Assembly: GCF_900110275.1 (NCBI RefSeq)
Contig: NZ_FODC01000010.1
Span: 62,001 to 126,000, forward strand
Length of the DNA: 64,000 bases
Direction of reading: 5' to 3'
Source of the DNA: Duganella sp. CF517
GTDB taxonomy: Bacteria > Pseudomonadota > Gammaproteobacteria > Burkholderiales > Burkholderiaceae_D
Below, piece by piece: positions 7,598 to 17,168 of this stretch. A program made the position numbers and the translations under genes. The number at the start of each line of letters is the position of its first letter. The stretch's first letter is position 1. Under the pieces are notes generated by a model, which saw nothing but the letters and a program-made list of their open reading frames with translations, had not been told where the DNA came from and did not search any database.

Positions 7598-8527
7598 ATG
7601 CCACAGCATTCCATCATCATGCCCGCCTACAACGGCCAGGCTTATCTGGCCGAGGCGATCGACAGCATCCTGCGGCAGACCTGCGCGGACCTCGAACTGA
7701 TCATCGTCGACGATTGCGCGACCGACGCGTCGGCGGCCATCGCGGCCGGCTATGCCGCGCGCGACGCCCGCGTGCGCGTGGTGTCGACGGCGGTCAATTC
7801 CGGCGCGCCCGCGCTGCCGAAGAATGTCGGACTGTCGCTGGCGCGGGGCCGCTACATTTCCTTCTGCGACCAGGACGACGTCATGCTGCCGGACAAACTG
7901 GAGCACGCCACGCGCATCTTCGAGCACCATCCCGACCTCGACATCGTGTTCGCCGACTTCGAGCCGTTCGGCGAGGCGCTGCGCGGCCAGCGCGGCTACC
8001 TCGCGCACCAGGGCTTCACCGCGAAGGCGCGCGACTACCTGGAGCCGCTGGGCGACCGCCTGTACCGCTGCCGCAACTTCTGGGGCTGCATGGCCGGCCT
8101 GCAGACCGGCATGAGCACGCAGACCATCATCTGCCGGCGCGACGTGATCGTCGGCCAGCGCTTCGACGTGCGCTACCGCATCCTCGACGACATCTCGATG
8201 TGGTACCGCTTCGCGGAGACGGCGCGGATCGGCTTCCTCGACCGCACCGTGGCGCGCTACCGCCATCACGACCAGGCGCTGACGACCAACGAAGCCCTGC
8301 TCGCGCGCGAGTCGCTCGCCTTCCATCAGGAAAATTACTTCCGCCAATCGCATTTGTTCACCGCCGCCGAAAACAAGCGCTACCGCAGCATGCTGGCCGG
8401 CTTCCTGATCCGCGTCGCCGCGTGCCCCAACGTCACCAAGCTCGAGCAACGCGCCAACCTGGCCCAATCGCTGATCTTCGAAGTCCGTCCGAGCACATTG
8501 CGCTGGCTGCTGCAAACCTTTGCGTGA
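7598..8527 (+). CDS. Family 2 glycosyltransferase
   Basis: The 309-residue product has a GT-A fold start (HSIIMPAYNGQAYLAEAIDS), an early VDD (38-39) for nucleotide binding and a DQDD motif (91-94) in place of the usual DxD that binds metal and the UDP-sugar. A downstream LDDISMWYRF contributes the likely catalytic-base region. There is no membrane segment, so it is cytoplasmic or peripheral. It follows the flippase by 8 bp and is probably co-transcribed, adding a sugar to the lipid-linked unit that the flippase exports. Donor and acceptor cannot be read from sequence. Confidence 0.87.
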   Translation: MPQHSIIMPAYNGQAYLAEAIDSILRQTCADLELIIVDDCATDASAAIAAGYAARDARVRVVSTAVNSGAPALPKNVGLSLARGRYISFCDQDDVMLPDKLEHATRIFEHHPDLDIVFADFEPFGEALRGQRGYLAHQGFTAKARDYLEPLGDRLYRCRNFWGCMAGLQTGMSTQTIICRRDVIVGQRFDVRYRILDDISMWYRFAETARIGFLDRTVARYRHHDQALTTNEALLARESLAFHQENYFRQSHLFTAAENKRYRSMLAGFLIRVAACPNVTKLEQRANLAQSLIFEVRPSTLRWLLQTFA

Positions 8528-8591
8528 CCTTGGCTGTTACTTGCATCCGAGACGCCGCGCGCCCGGGAACGCATCGCACATACCGGGAGCG

Positions 8592-8842
8592 GTGTTCCCT
8601 TTGCCGGTGGTGTACCACGTCAGCGCCAACGCGCGGCGGCTGGCGCAGCGGCTCGGGGCGGGCCTGGCGTTGATCAAGCACGACGGGTCGCTAAACGCGC
8701 TGACGGCGCGCTATTTCGCCAAGGAAATTCGCCTGGTGAAGCGAGCGCCGGCCGCAGTGTCACGCTGGCCCATCCGCTGCTGCCGAAGACCTACGCGGAT
8801 GGCCCCGTCCCGATTGAATTTCTCTCAAGCACGTCCTTTTGA
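8592..8842 (+). pseudogene. C-terminal remnant of periplasmic substrate-binding protein
   Basis: The frame from 8592 reads VFPLPVVYHVSANARRLAQR, then LGAGLALIKHDGSLNALTAR and YFAKEIRLVKRAP. After a frameshift around 8740-8765 another frame reads SVTLAHPLLPKTYADGPVPI and EFLSSTSF to a TGA at 8840. This resembles the C-terminus of family 3 solute-binding proteins, where a conserved L-x-x-G...I-x-x-DG precedes the final helix. The N-terminal three quarters are missing. It is a truncated, frameshifted pseudogene. Confidence 0.5.
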
Positions 8843-8877
8843 CTCAGCTATAATTTCCAACTTAGACAGGAGGCGGC

Positions 8878-9114
8878 ATGACAGGCATCGCATCGGGTGA
8901 TTTGGTCACAGAAAAAGGCGAGAGGCTGGAAATGCTTGTCATCGGCTCGGCGGATGAAGACCCGTACGTTGCGGTCACCACAGTTTTTTGCGTGTGGGAG
9001 CGGGACCATATGCTGCACGAAGAAATCTTCCACGTCGACAACCTGGCGCTGGTGCGCAAAGAGCGTCGTCGTGTGATCCGGGGCGGCAATTTGGACTTCC
9101 CCGGCGTGAAATAA
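8878..9114 (+). CDS. Small hypothetical protein, DUF2158/YodC-like
   Basis: A 78-residue protein with a strong AGGAGG site 4 bp before the ATG and a TATAAT at 8849-8854. It reads GDLVTEKGERLEMLVIGSAD and VTTVFCVWERDHMLHEEIFH. The pattern GDxV near the start and FCVW in the middle resembles DUF2158/YodC-type small beta-barrel proteins of unknown role. It is followed by a strong hairpin and converges with the TonB receptor. I do not recognise a more specific family. Confidence 0.6.
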   Translation: MTGIASGDLVTEKGERLEMLVIGSADEDPYVAVTTVFCVWERDHMLHEEIFHVDNLALVRKERRRVIRGGNLDFPGVK

Positions 9115-9117
9115 AAG

Positions 9118-9152
9118 CGGCCGGGTCCCGCATGCGTTGCGCGACCCGGCCG
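9118..9152. terminator. Bidirectional hairpin between convergent genes
   Basis: A perfect 10-bp stem (CGGCCGGGTC / GACCCGGCCG) encloses a 15-nt loop. It begins 4 bp after the stop of the small plus-strand gene and ends 18 bp before the stop of the TonB receptor. Short T/A runs flank it on both sides, so it can serve both genes. Confidence 0.6.
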
Positions 9153-9169
9153 GCCTGTTTCCGGCAGAC

Positions 9170-11938
9170 TTAGAATGCCATCCGCACGCCGACGTTCACG
9201 CGGCGGCCGACGTCTTCCAGGGTCAGGAACTGGCTCTCATTGTTGGCGTACTCGCGCATTCTCGCGTTGTTCAAATTGATCGCATCAAGATACAGCGCGA
9301 TCTTCGGCGTGATGTTGTAGCGCAAGCTCGCATCGGTCTGGCCGTACGCCGCGCGGTTGCGCGGCATGGTGCTGCCGCCGCCGCAATCGACCGAGAAGTG
9401 GTTACGCCAGTTGTAGCTCACCCGCGCCGAGAACTGGGTGTTCTCGAAAAACAGCGAGCCGTTGTACGACTGCGGCGACAGGCCCGGATAACCACAGGCC
9501 GGCGCGCCGCCCGCGCGCTCGGCGCTGGCGTCCACGTAGGTGTAGTTGGCGGCCACGCCGAAGCCCTGCAGCCAAGGCATGATCGAGTCGTCGAAGGCGT
9601 ATTGGCCGGCGATCTCGATGCCCTTGATCTTGCCCTTCTGGCCGTTGCGCACGCGCGAATCGTGCACGACTTCGTCGAACTGCGGTATGCGCATGTCCTG
9701 CAAGGTCGTCTCCAGGAAGTCCGACACCTTCTTCATGAACACGGCGGTGCTGACATAGTTGGTCTTCGACAGATACCACTCGTACGACACGTCGAAGTTC
9801 TTCGACTGCATCGGCTTCAGGTAAGGGTTGCCGCCGCCGGTCTGGACGTCGCCGAAGCGGCCGCCGTACCAATTGTCCACGCTCATCTGGCTCAACGTCG
9901 GCCGGGTCTCGGTCTTGGAGGCGGCAAAGCGCAGCAGCATGTCCTTGGTCAGGTCGATCTTCAGATTGGCCGACGGCAGGTAGCTGTTGTAGCTGTTGTC
10001 GACGGTGATGACCTGGTACGGTCCCCACTGCGAAATAAAGGTCGTGTCGTTCGGGCTCTTGACCGCCGACAGCAGCACGCGGCTGGTGCCGGTCGAGCTC
10101 GAGTCGACGCGCACCATGCGCATGCCGGCGTTGGCCGACCAGCCGCTGCCCTCCCAGCGCGTGTCGAGGAACAGGCTCTTGACCTTCTCCTCCACGCCCC
10201 ACGACGACGGCTTGGTGTAGTCGATCGCCATCGGACCGTTCGGATACTTGCTCTTGTCGGCGTACAGCGCCGGGTCGTTCGACTGCGGCAGCAAGGACGG
10301 CTGGTTCAGGTAATTGATGTAGGCGTGCGGGTCGAAGCGCAGGTAGGCCGACGGCACCTGGGCGCCGCCGCCGAGGAAGTTTTCCAGCGGCGTCACCGTG
10401 AACAGGCTGGCCGGCAGGCCCACGTGGTAGCCGCTGAAGGCGTTCCACGAATCGCTGCTGTAGGTGAGGCGGCCGACCTCGCGCTGCGAATAGCCGACAC
10501 CGGTATCGGCGCCCTTGAAGAAGCCGATATCGTGGTCCCACGACAGGTTCATGCGCCCTTCCTTCAACTTGTCGTGCAGGTTGACCTGGCCGTTGGAGAC
10601 GGCGTGCGCGCGCACCGCCGTCGGGTCGGCCAGGCCGTCGCCGAAGGTGATGCTGGGCGTGCCGTTAAAACTGAGCACGTCGCCGTTCTTCGGCACCATG
10701 CCGGCCACCACCCACATGTCCGGCGAGGCCGACGTCGAGCGCGACGTCGACACATCGCCCTCCAGGCGCCATTCGTCAGCGATCTTCCATTTCGAATTGA
10801 GGCCGAAGGCGCGGGTGATCGACAGGCGGTCGCCGCCCTTGACGATCATGTCGTTCGAGTTCGCCTCACCGAGCAGCTTGCCGGCGCCGGCGATCTCCGG
10901 ATTGTTGGCGTAGAAGGTCGAGCCGGGACGCAAAAAACTGGTCACCTGGTCGTTCTTGTCGTACTTCACGCCGAGCTGGGTCGGATTGTTCCAGTCGCTG
11001 ACGGCGACCACCGCGTTTTTCTGGTCCAGACGGGAAAACAGCGCGTCGGCGCTGAGCTTCCACGTCGGCGACGGATTGTATTGCACCGCCAGGTTACCGA
11101 CCAGGCGCTTGCGGCTTTCCTCCTCCTGCTGGAAGCCGTAGCTCTGCGGCATATACAGCTTGCGGGTGGTGACGTCGGCCATCGTCAGGCCGCGCGAATT
11201 GAGGTCGCCGTTGATCATCGCCACGTCGCGGTAGTTCCAGGCGTCGTTGACGGCCTTGTTCTGCTTGGACGCGCGGTCGGTGTACGACACCGAGCCGGCC
11301 ACGCCGAAGGTGCGCGCCTCGTTGGCGAACGAATACATGCCGCTGGCGTTGGGCGTGTACTTCTTCGAATTGTCGTCGTAGGAGCTCGACGCGTTGAACA
11401 CCGTCGAATGCCCCACCTTGCCCGACAGCGGACGCGCGGTCTGGATATCCACGGTCGAGCCGATGCCGCCCTCGGGCAGGAACGCCTGCGACGTCTTGTA
11501 CACCAGCACCTTGGAAATCAGGTCGGACGACAGCATGTCGAACGAGAACTCGCGGCCGCCGGTGTCGCTGGTCATGGTGCGGCCGTTGACCAGCACGTTG
11601 TTGAACTCAGGCCCGAGGCCACGCACGGAAATGTAACGCCCCTCCCCGCCATTGCGCTGGATCTGCACGCCGGTGACGCGCTGCAAGGACTCGGCGATAT
11701 TGGTGTCGGGGAATTTGCCGGCGTCCTCGGCCGAAACGGCGTCGACCACGCCGTCCTGCATGCGTTTGGTGTTGAGCGAGGAACTGAGGGAAGCGCGGAT
11801 ACCGCTGACGACGACTGTCGCGGAAGGATCGATCGCCGGCTGATCGGCCGTTTGCGCGGAGGCGCTGAAGGAAATCACCATTTCGGCGATGAGGGCGGCC
11901 AATACAGTCTTCCGCATACGGGTCTGAGGCGTTGTCAT
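9170..11938 (-). CDS. TonB-dependent outer-membrane receptor, Xanthomonas/Caulobacter type
   Basis: The 922-residue protein has a signal peptide (LAALIAEMVISFSASAQ), a plug domain with SAEDAGKFPDTNIAESLQRV and RGLGPEFNNVLVNGRTM, and a long beta-barrel ending in VNVGVRMAF with the C-terminal phenylalanine needed for BAM insertion. The plug wording is typical of the TIGR01782 group, often involved in uptake of sugars or other complex organic nutrients. An AGGAGA site precedes the ATG at 11938; a further upstream ATG at 12001 adds 21 residues before the signal peptide. No TonB, substrate enzyme or regulator gene is adjacent, so the substrate is unknown. Confidence 0.9.
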   Translation of the reverse strand: MTTPQTRMRKTVLAALIAEMVISFSASAQTADQPAIDPSATVVVSGIRASLSSSLNTKRMQDGVVDAVSAEDAGKFPDTNIAESLQRVTGVQIQRNGGEGRYISVRGLGPEFNNVLVNGRTMTSDTGGREFSFDMLSSDLISKVLVYKTSQAFLPEGGIGSTVDIQTARPLSGKVGHSTVFNASSSYDDNSKKYTPNASGMYSFANEARTFGVAGSVSYTDRASKQNKAVNDAWNYRDVAMINGDLNSRGLTMADVTTRKLYMPQSYGFQQEEESRKRLVGNLAVQYNPSPTWKLSADALFSRLDQKNAVVAVSDWNNPTQLGVKYDKNDQVTSFLRPGSTFYANNPEIAGAGKLLGEANSNDMIVKGGDRLSITRAFGLNSKWKIADEWRLEGDVSTSRSTSASPDMWVVAGMVPKNGDVLSFNGTPSITFGDGLADPTAVRAHAVSNGQVNLHDKLKEGRMNLSWDHDIGFFKGADTGVGYSQREVGRLTYSSDSWNAFSGYHVGLPASLFTVTPLENFLGGGAQVPSAYLRFDPHAYINYLNQPSLLPQSNDPALYADKSKYPNGPMAIDYTKPSSWGVEEKVKSLFLDTRWEGSGWSANAGMRMVRVDSSSTGTSRVLLSAVKSPNDTTFISQWGPYQVITVDNSYNSYLPSANLKIDLTKDMLLRFAASKTETRPTLSQMSVDNWYGGRFGDVQTGGGNPYLKPMQSKNFDVSYEWYLSKTNYVSTAVFMKKVSDFLETTLQDMRIPQFDEVVHDSRVRNGQKGKIKGIEIAGQYAFDDSIMPWLQGFGVAANYTYVDASAERAGGAPACGYPGLSPQSYNGSLFFENTQFSARVSYNWRNHFSVDCGGGSTMPRNRAAYGQTDASLRYNITPKIALYLDAINLNNARMREYANNESQFLTLEDVGRRVNVGVRMAF

Positions 11939-12105
11939 TGTTGTCTCCTGTGTTGTTATTGCAGTCCTTTTTTTGTATTGCCATGGCTGCATGACTTTCA
12001 TATTACGCCCGCCTCAAGAGTGTCAATCTATCATTTATTTGCAAATTCATATTCCAAAATCATATAACTAACAATGTTGAGTTTCTGTCCTGAAGCACAA
12101 ATGAG

Positions 12106-12134
12106 AAAAGCCAACCGTTGATCGATTGGCTTTT
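12106..12134 (-). terminator. Rho-independent terminator of acyltransferase gene
   Basis: AAAAGCCAA and TTGGCTTTT form a 9-bp stem around an 11-nt loop, 27 bp after the acyltransferase stop. Read on the minus strand the stem is followed by TTTTCTC. This is a typical intrinsic terminator. Confidence 0.65.
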
Positions 12135-12160
12135 GTAACCGCTGCGGCAGTTGCCGGCGC

Positions 12161-13288
12161 TTAGGCGGAAGATGGGCGCATGACGGCCTGGCCGACGACA
12201 CGTTGTACCAGGCGGGCCAGCGGCGCCTCTACGCACCGGAAGAAAACGGCGCCGGCGGCAAGGCTGGCGGCCCACGCCACAAGCATGCCGAACGCCTGCA
12301 ATTCCGGCTCGGGCGGTACGAAACGGGTGAACGCCGCGTTGACCAGCAGGCATACCGGAAAATGTATCAGAAACACGGAATACGATATCCGCGCCAAACC
12401 ATTGACGAGCGACCACCCCTGACCGGTGGATGTTGTTTTGGCGCGACCAAACAGCACCAGCACGCAGGCGACCGCCATCGCCAGCGCGATGCGGCTGCGA
12501 AAATCGAGCGCCTGGGCGAAAATCACCGGCAAGAACGCCATGCCCACCAGCAGCGCCGCGGCGCCCGGCTTGCGGCGCGGATCGCCGGCCCACCAGGCCA
12601 TCAGTCCCAGGCCATAGCTGCCGAAGAAGTATGGCGCCCAGTTATCCCAGTCGGCATCCAGATTGAAGTACACCAGCGACAGCGTGACGGCCAGCGCAAC
12701 CATGCCGGGCATCAGCCACGCCGGGCGGCGTCCGGCGGCGAGGCGGCCGCCGAACCACAGCAACAGCGCCATCAGCGCGTACAGTTGAAAATCGATGGCC
12801 ACGTACCAGGCGCCCGCCGACAACGACGGATAACCCAGCACGCCGTGCAACAACAGCGCGTGCGCGGCAAGCTGGCTGAAGGTGGCGGGTTCCGAGATCG
12901 AATCGTGCGCCATCAACTTGCCTGCCAGCATGGACGCGGCGGCGGCCAGCAAGGTCGCGACCATGAACGGCGGCGCCAGCTTGGCGTAGCGGCGCCAGAT
13001 CGCGCCGATCGGGTCGGCCAGGCCGGCGTGGCCGGTCGGCGCCAGGGATTTGGCGGCCAAAAAACCACCGATGACGAGGAAGGCCTGCACCGCGATGCGC
13101 GCGCTGTCGCCGAGCCAGCCGATCAATTCCGGCAGCAGGGGCCGCACGTGATCGGCCATCGGTCCGTAGAAGGCGAGATGATGCAGCACGATCAGCTGCG
13201 CCGCGCCCGCCTTCAACAGATTGATCAAGCCGAATTGCGATGGCGGACGTTGCTCCGCCCCGCTCGCTCCTTTTACCGCTAACGTCAT
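12161..13288 (-). CDS. Acyltransferase family 3 membrane protein (OafA/YrhL-like)
   Basis: The 375-residue integral membrane protein has about ten hydrophobic segments and the family 3 hallmark near its start: INLLKAGAAQLIVLHHLAFY. The HH pair corresponds to the conserved catalytic histidine region. Such enzymes acetylate or acylate exported glycans, lipid A, peptidoglycan or macrolides. An AAGGA site 6 bp before the ATG at 13288 favours MTLAVKG as the start over ATGs at 13309-13315. It is single, with its own terminator; the target glycan is unknown, although a flippase/glycosyltransferase pair lies 5 kb away. Confidence 0.82.
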   Translation of the reverse strand: MTLAVKGASGAEQRPPSQFGLINLLKAGAAQLIVLHHLAFYGPMADHVRPLLPELIGWLGDSARIAVQAFLVIGGFLAAKSLAPTGHAGLADPIGAIWRRYAKLAPPFMVATLLAAAASMLAGKLMAHDSISEPATFSQLAAHALLLHGVLGYPSLSAGAWYVAIDFQLYALMALLLWFGGRLAAGRRPAWLMPGMVALAVTLSLVYFNLDADWDNWAPYFFGSYGLGLMAWWAGDPRRKPGAAALLVGMAFLPVIFAQALDFRSRIALAMAVACVLVLFGRAKTTSTGQGWSLVNGLARISYSVFLIHFPVCLLVNAAFTRFVPPEPELQAFGMLVAWAASLAAGAVFFRCVEAPLARLVQRVVGQAVMRPSSA

Positions 13289-13427
13289 TGCCATTCCTTG
13301 CCATGCTAAAACCATTCAACAACATGTTGAAAAGCAATTGAATTGCTGTCAATGTTGTAGACCGGTCGCTATCATAGCTGAGGCTGGCACATCGGTGGCG
13401 CGCGCAGTGCCGAGTTAGGTGAGGAAG

Positions 13428-14996
13428 TTAACGTTTCTTCATGATCGAACCGAGCACGCCACGGATGATTTCCCGGCCGACCTGGGAGCCGATGCTGCGC
13501 ACGGCCGACTTGACCATCGCCTGCACCGCCGTGTCGCGCTTGCCGCCATTGCCGAACAAACCGCCCAGCACATCGCCGAACATCGAGCCGCCGGCGGGCT
13601 CCTGCTGCCGGGGTTGCGCTGAAGGTTGCCCTGATGTCTGGTCCGTTTGCGGCGTCCCCGGCGATGTTGCGCGTCCGGCCACCGCGCCGGGAGCGTCCTG
13701 CGCCGAGCGGGCGCCGGCCGCCACCCGGCCGTTCAGCTTTTCATAGGCCGACTCACGGTCGATCGTCTGCTCGTAGACGCCCGCCACGATGGAACCGTCG
13801 ATCGCCGCCTTGCGCTCGGCCGCGTCGAGCGGGCCGAGCTGGCTGGCCGGCGGCAGGATGAAGACGCGCTCCACCATGCGCGGCGCGCCCTTCTCGTCGA
13901 GGAAGGACACCAGCGCCTCGCCCACGCCCAGTTCGGTGATCACCTGCGACACGTCCAGCGCCGGATTCGGGCGGAACGTCTCGGCGGCGGCCTTGACCGC
14001 CTTCTGGTCGCGCGGCGTGTAGGCGCGCAGCGCGTGCTGGACGCGGTTGCCGAGCTGGCCCAGCACCGTGTCCGGAATGTCGATCGGATTTTGCGTCACG
14101 AAGAACACGCCCACGCCCTTGGAGCGGATCAGGCGCACCACCTGCTCTATCTTTTGCAGCAGGGCCTTGGGCGCGTCGGTGAACAGCAGGTGCGCCTCGT
14201 CGAAGAAGAACACCAGCTTCGGCTTGTCGAGGTCGCCCACTTCGGGCAGGTTCTCGAACAGCTCGGACAGCATCCACAGCAGGAACACCGCGTACAGGCG
14301 CGGCGCGTTCATCAGCTTGTCGGCGCTGAGGATGTTGATCACGCCCTTGCCGCGCGCGTCGGTCTGCAGCAGGTCGTCGATGTTGAGCATCGGCTCGCCG
14401 AAGAACTGGTCGCCGCCCTGCTCCTCGATGGCGATCAGGCCGCGCTGGATGGCGCCGATGCTGGCCGCGCTGATGTTGCCGTAACTGGTTTTGAAGTCGG
14501 CCGCGTTGTCGCCGACGTGCTGCAGCATCGCGCGCAGGTCCTTGCTATCGAGCAGCAGCAAGCCGTTGTCGTCGGCGATGCGGAACACCAGTTGCAGCAC
14601 GCCCTCCTGGGTATCGTTCAGGTTGAGCATGCGCGCCAGCAGCAGCGGGCCGAGGTCGGACACGGTGGCGCGCACCGGATGGCCTTTTTCGCCGAACACG
14701 TCCCAGAAGGTGACCGGGCAGCCGGCCCACTGCGGCGCCTCGAGTTTGAGCGCGGCCAGGCGCGCGCCCATCTTCTCGCTCGGCGCGCCGGCCTTGGCGA
14801 TGCCGGACAGGTCGCCCTTGACGTCGGCCATGAACACCGGCACGCCGATCTCGGACAGCGACTGCGCGATCTTTTGCAACGTCACGGTCTTGCCGGTGCC
14901 GGTGGCGCCGGTGATGCAGCCGTGGCGGTTGACCAGGTTGGACAGCATGTCCAGCGAGATGGTGTCGTTCTTGGCGATGGTGAGGGGAGTCGGCAT
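13428..14996 (-). CDS. HerA/YjgR-like ATPase (DUF853 helicase family)
   Basis: The 522-residue protein carries Walker A GATGTGKT (30-37) and a Walker B strand [13 protein letters not shown] (DE at about 266-267), plus an arginine-rich [18 protein letters not shown] motif typical of HerA/FtsK-like translocases. It matches the YjgR/DUF853 family over its whole length. The C-terminus is low-complexity and Gly-rich before a conserved final helix ([20 protein letters not shown]). YjgR-like proteins are presumed cytoplasmic DNA-linked ATPases without a firmly known role. No NurA-like nuclease is adjacent. It is single, 62 bp from the diguanylate cyclase gene and in the same direction. Confidence 0.85.
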   Translation of the reverse strand: MPTPLTIAKNDTISLDMLSNLVNRHGCITGATGTGKTVTLQKIAQSLSEIGVPVFMADVKGDLSGIAKAGAPSEKMGARLAALKLEAPQWAGCPVTFWDVFGEKGHPVRATVSDLGPLLLARMLNLNDTQEGVLQLVFRIADDNGLLLLDSKDLRAMLQHVGDNAADFKTSYGNISAASIGAIQRGLIAIEEQGGDQFFGEPMLNIDDLLQTDARGKGVINILSADKLMNAPRLYAVFLLWMLSELFENLPEVGDLDKPKLVFFFDEAHLLFTDAPKALLQKIEQVVRLIRSKGVGVFFVTQNPIDIPDTVLGQLGNRVQHALRAYTPRDQKAVKAAAETFRPNPALDVSQVITELGVGEALVSFLDEKGAPRMVERVFILPPASQLGPLDAAERKAAIDGSIVAGVYEQTIDRESAYEKLNGRVAAGARSAQDAPGAVAGRATSPGTPQTDQTSGQPSAQPRQQEPAGGSMFGDVLGGLFGNGGKRDTAVQAMVKSAVRSIGSQVGREIIRGVLGSIMKKR

Positions 14997-15058
14997 GGTC
15001 GTCTGCGGCGGGATGATAGGAAAAAACCATCATACCGCAACTATGCCCGCGGCTGGCC

Positions 15059-16690
15059 TTAGCCCGTGCGGCGCAGCGCCACCACGCGCGCGTCGTGGTG
15101 GACGTTGATCGCGTAGCCGTTGCGCCCGGCGCTTTTGACGCTGTACAGCGCCCGGTCGGCCGCGTGCATCAAGCCCTCCGGCGTGGCGCTCGGATCGTTG
15201 CTGATGGCGATGCCGACGCTGGTGGTCACGCGCAGGCCCGGGCCGCCGACGTCGCCGAAATGGAAGGGCGCGGCCATCGCCTCGACGATCTTGTCGCCGA
15301 GCGGCGCGCCCTCCGCCGCGCAGCCGAGCTGCTCGAACACGATGACGAACTCGTCGCCGGCCAGCCGCGCCACGGTGTCGCCGCGGCGCACCGCGCCGTT
15401 CAGCCGGCGGGCGAACTCGACCAGGACGGCGTCGCCGACGCCGTGGCCATAGGTGTCGTTGATCTGCTTGAATTTATCGATGTCCAGGAAGGCCAGGCCC
15501 ACATAGCTGTCGACGCGCCCGGCGCGCGCGATCGCCGCCGGCAGCAACTGGTCGAACATGCGCCGGTTGTTGGCGCCGGTGAGCGGGTCGGTGCTGGCCA
15601 GGCGCTGCATCGCGTCCTGCGCCTCCTGGCGCTGGCGCGACAGCAGGTGCAGCGCGCGGCTCAGCGTGCCGAACTCGTCGCGACGCTCGCTGGCGAACAC
15701 ATCGATATCGGCGACGCCGGAATTGATCGACTCAACTTGGTTGCGCAAGTGCGCCAGCGGTTGCATCAGGGCCTTGGTCAAGACCCAGCCGAAGAACGCG
15801 GCCAGCGCGGTGATCATCGACGCCGCCGCCAGCGCCCGCCCGCGCACCGCCGCCATCGGCGCGAAGGCGTTGCGGATCGGATAGACGGCGGCGATGGTCC
15901 AATCGACTTTGCGCAGCAGCGTGTGCGCCACCAGCACCGGCGTGTCGTCGTCGAGCACGTCGTCGCGCCAACCCTCGGGACGGTGCAGCACGGCCTGGCC
16001 CAGCGCGCCGTCCGGGTCCAGCGGGGTCAGCACGCGGGTCTTGTCGGGATGGTGGATGATGGTGCCGTCGGCGCCGACGATGAACAGATAGCCCTGGCCG
16101 CGGTGCAGCGAGTCGAGATAATCCGAGAAAGACGGGCGCAGCAGGTCGATGGCGCCCAGCAGCACCATGATGACGTTGCCCTGCTCGTCCTCGACCGGCT
16201 GGGTGATGGCGATCACCGGCTTGCCCGACAGCGCGCTGACGAACGGCGCCGAGACCACGCCCTCGCGCGCGGCCAGCGTATCCTTGAAATACTGCCGTCC
16301 CGCGACGTTGATGCGGCGCGCATTGCGGCTGTTCAGGCTGGCGATGAGATCGCCCTGGACGTCGAACGCGGTCACGTTGAAGAACTCGCCGCGCAGGCCC
16401 TCGCGCGACTCGAGCAAGCGCTGCACCTGCCCCGGCGCGGTGCCACGTTCGCGCATCTCCTCCATCAGCGAGAACAGCAACAGCTTTTTGCCCTTGAGAT
16501 CGTTGTCGATGTGGCCGGCCGCGCTGCTCAGCAGCGACAGTTGCTGTCTGGCGACACCCTCGCGCATTTCGGTCTCGGCGATCAGCAGCGACACGCCGCC
16601 GGCGCCGAGCGCGGCCAGCATCACCATCGCCGTCACCAGCATGGCTATCTTGAAATTAAAACTCTGGATGATGCGGGCCACTGGTTTCAT
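15059..16690 (-). CDS. Membrane diguanylate cyclase: Cache sensor, HAMP, GGDEF
   Basis: The 543-residue protein has an N-terminal membrane helix (IAMLVTAMVMLAALGAGGV), a periplasmic dCache-like sensor to about residue 265, a second helix, a HAMP region and a C-terminal GGDEF domain. The active-site loop reads AGDEF (near 443) instead of GGDEF; the variant retains the catalytic acidic residues. An RxxD product-inhibition site (RRGD) lies five residues upstream. It should make cyclic di-GMP from GTP in response to a periplasmic ligand, controlling motility versus biofilm. The start at 16690 lies just before the first helix; an ATG at 16744 would add 18 residues. Confidence 0.88.
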   Translation of the reverse strand: MKPVARIIQSFNFKIAMLVTAMVMLAALGAGGVSLLIAETEMREGVARQQLSLLSSAAGHIDNDLKGKKLLLFSLMEEMRERGTAPGQVQRLLESREGLRGEFFNVTAFDVQGDLIASLNSRNARRINVAGRQYFKDTLAAREGVVSAPFVSALSGKPVIAITQPVEDEQGNVIMVLLGAIDLLRPSFSDYLDSLHRGQGYLFIVGADGTIIHHPDKTRVLTPLDPDGALGQAVLHRPEGWRDDVLDDDTPVLVAHTLLRKVDWTIAAVYPIRNAFAPMAAVRGRALAAASMITALAAFFGWVLTKALMQPLAHLRNQVESINSGVADIDVFASERRDEFGTLSRALHLLSRQRQEAQDAMQRLASTDPLTGANNRRMFDQLLPAAIARAGRVDSYVGLAFLDIDKFKQINDTYGHGVGDAVLVEFARRLNGAVRRGDTVARLAGDEFVIVFEQLGCAAEGAPLGDKIVEAMAAPFHFGDVGGPGLRVTTSVGIAISNDPSATPEGLMHAADRALYSVKSAGRNGYAINVHHDARVVALRRTG

Positions 16691-16744
16691 GTCGGTCTGT
16701 GCCACACCACGCGCGCAACGAGCGAGGCTACGAGTGTCCGGCAC

Positions 16745-16975
16745 GGTCGGGGCCAGGGGAAGGACGCGGGCAGGAATGGGGCTCCGACGTCAATCGTGCG
16801 AGTCTATCCCATTTTTATAAGTTCCACAAAGTAATTAAGTTGCACATCAACCACAATCGGCACGCGGCAACGGTGACCGGCCCGGTTTGCGACAGTCACC
16901 CGAACACCGGGCGGAAGAAGCTGCGCTCGTAGCTGACGATCCATCGGGTTTCCTCCGACTGCGGGGGTCGACCGC
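16745..16975. other. Intergenic region with no complete gene
   Basis: This stretch contains the presumed promoter of the diguanylate cyclase, an AT-rich segment around 16811-16855, and a fragment duplicated from the NIPSNAP gene (annotated separately). I see no other coding potential before the repeat cluster. Confidence 0.5.
16906..16957 (-). pseudogene. Duplicated 3' end of NIPSNAP gene
   Basis: These 52 bp match 18269-18320, the 3' end of the NIPSNAP gene, at 49 of 52 positions by direct reading. On the minus strand they encode EETRWIVSYERSFFRPVFG followed by a TGA stop, compared with EETRCIVSYERSFFRPVFQ in the intact gene. The upstream part of the gene is gone and is replaced by the repeat cluster that starts about 20 bp away. 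Confidence 0.8.
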
Positions 16976-16976
16976 G

Positions 16977-17168
16977 GGGGTCAAGTCTGTCATTCGGACA
17001 CGGTCACAGCTGGACAACGGGGGTCAAGTCTGTCATTCGAACACGGTCACAGCTGTCACGCATGTACCTTTTGCTCAGGCCGTGTCCGAATGTCAGACTT
17101 GACCCCAACGTTCACAGTCACGCATGTACCTTTCGCTCAGGCCGTGTCCGAATGTCAGACTTGACCCC
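16977..17168. repeat. Cluster of four REP-like repeats, family A (two forward, two inverted)
   Basis: A 27-bp unit starting GGGGTCAAGTCTGTCATTCG and ending in ACACGG occurs forward at 16977-17003 and 17020-17046. Its reverse complement, beginning CCGTGTCCGAATGTCAGACT, occurs at 17080-17106 and 17142-17168. Forward and inverted units face each other and can fold into large hairpins. The same family forms the array at 40.9-41.2 kb. The layout resembles REP/REPIN elements mobilised by RAYT transposases, though none is in the window. The cluster lies exactly between two truncated genes. Confidence 0.85.

Noticed and set aside
8838-8854. TTGACT followed by TATAAT before the small gene at 8878
   Set aside because: The two boxes are only 5 bp apart, so they cannot form one promoter; only the -10 is plausible.
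9137-12067. Long plus-strand open frame opposite the TonB receptor
   Set aside because: His/Arg/Val/Ala-rich product with no domain, a shadow of GC-rich codon use in the real gene.
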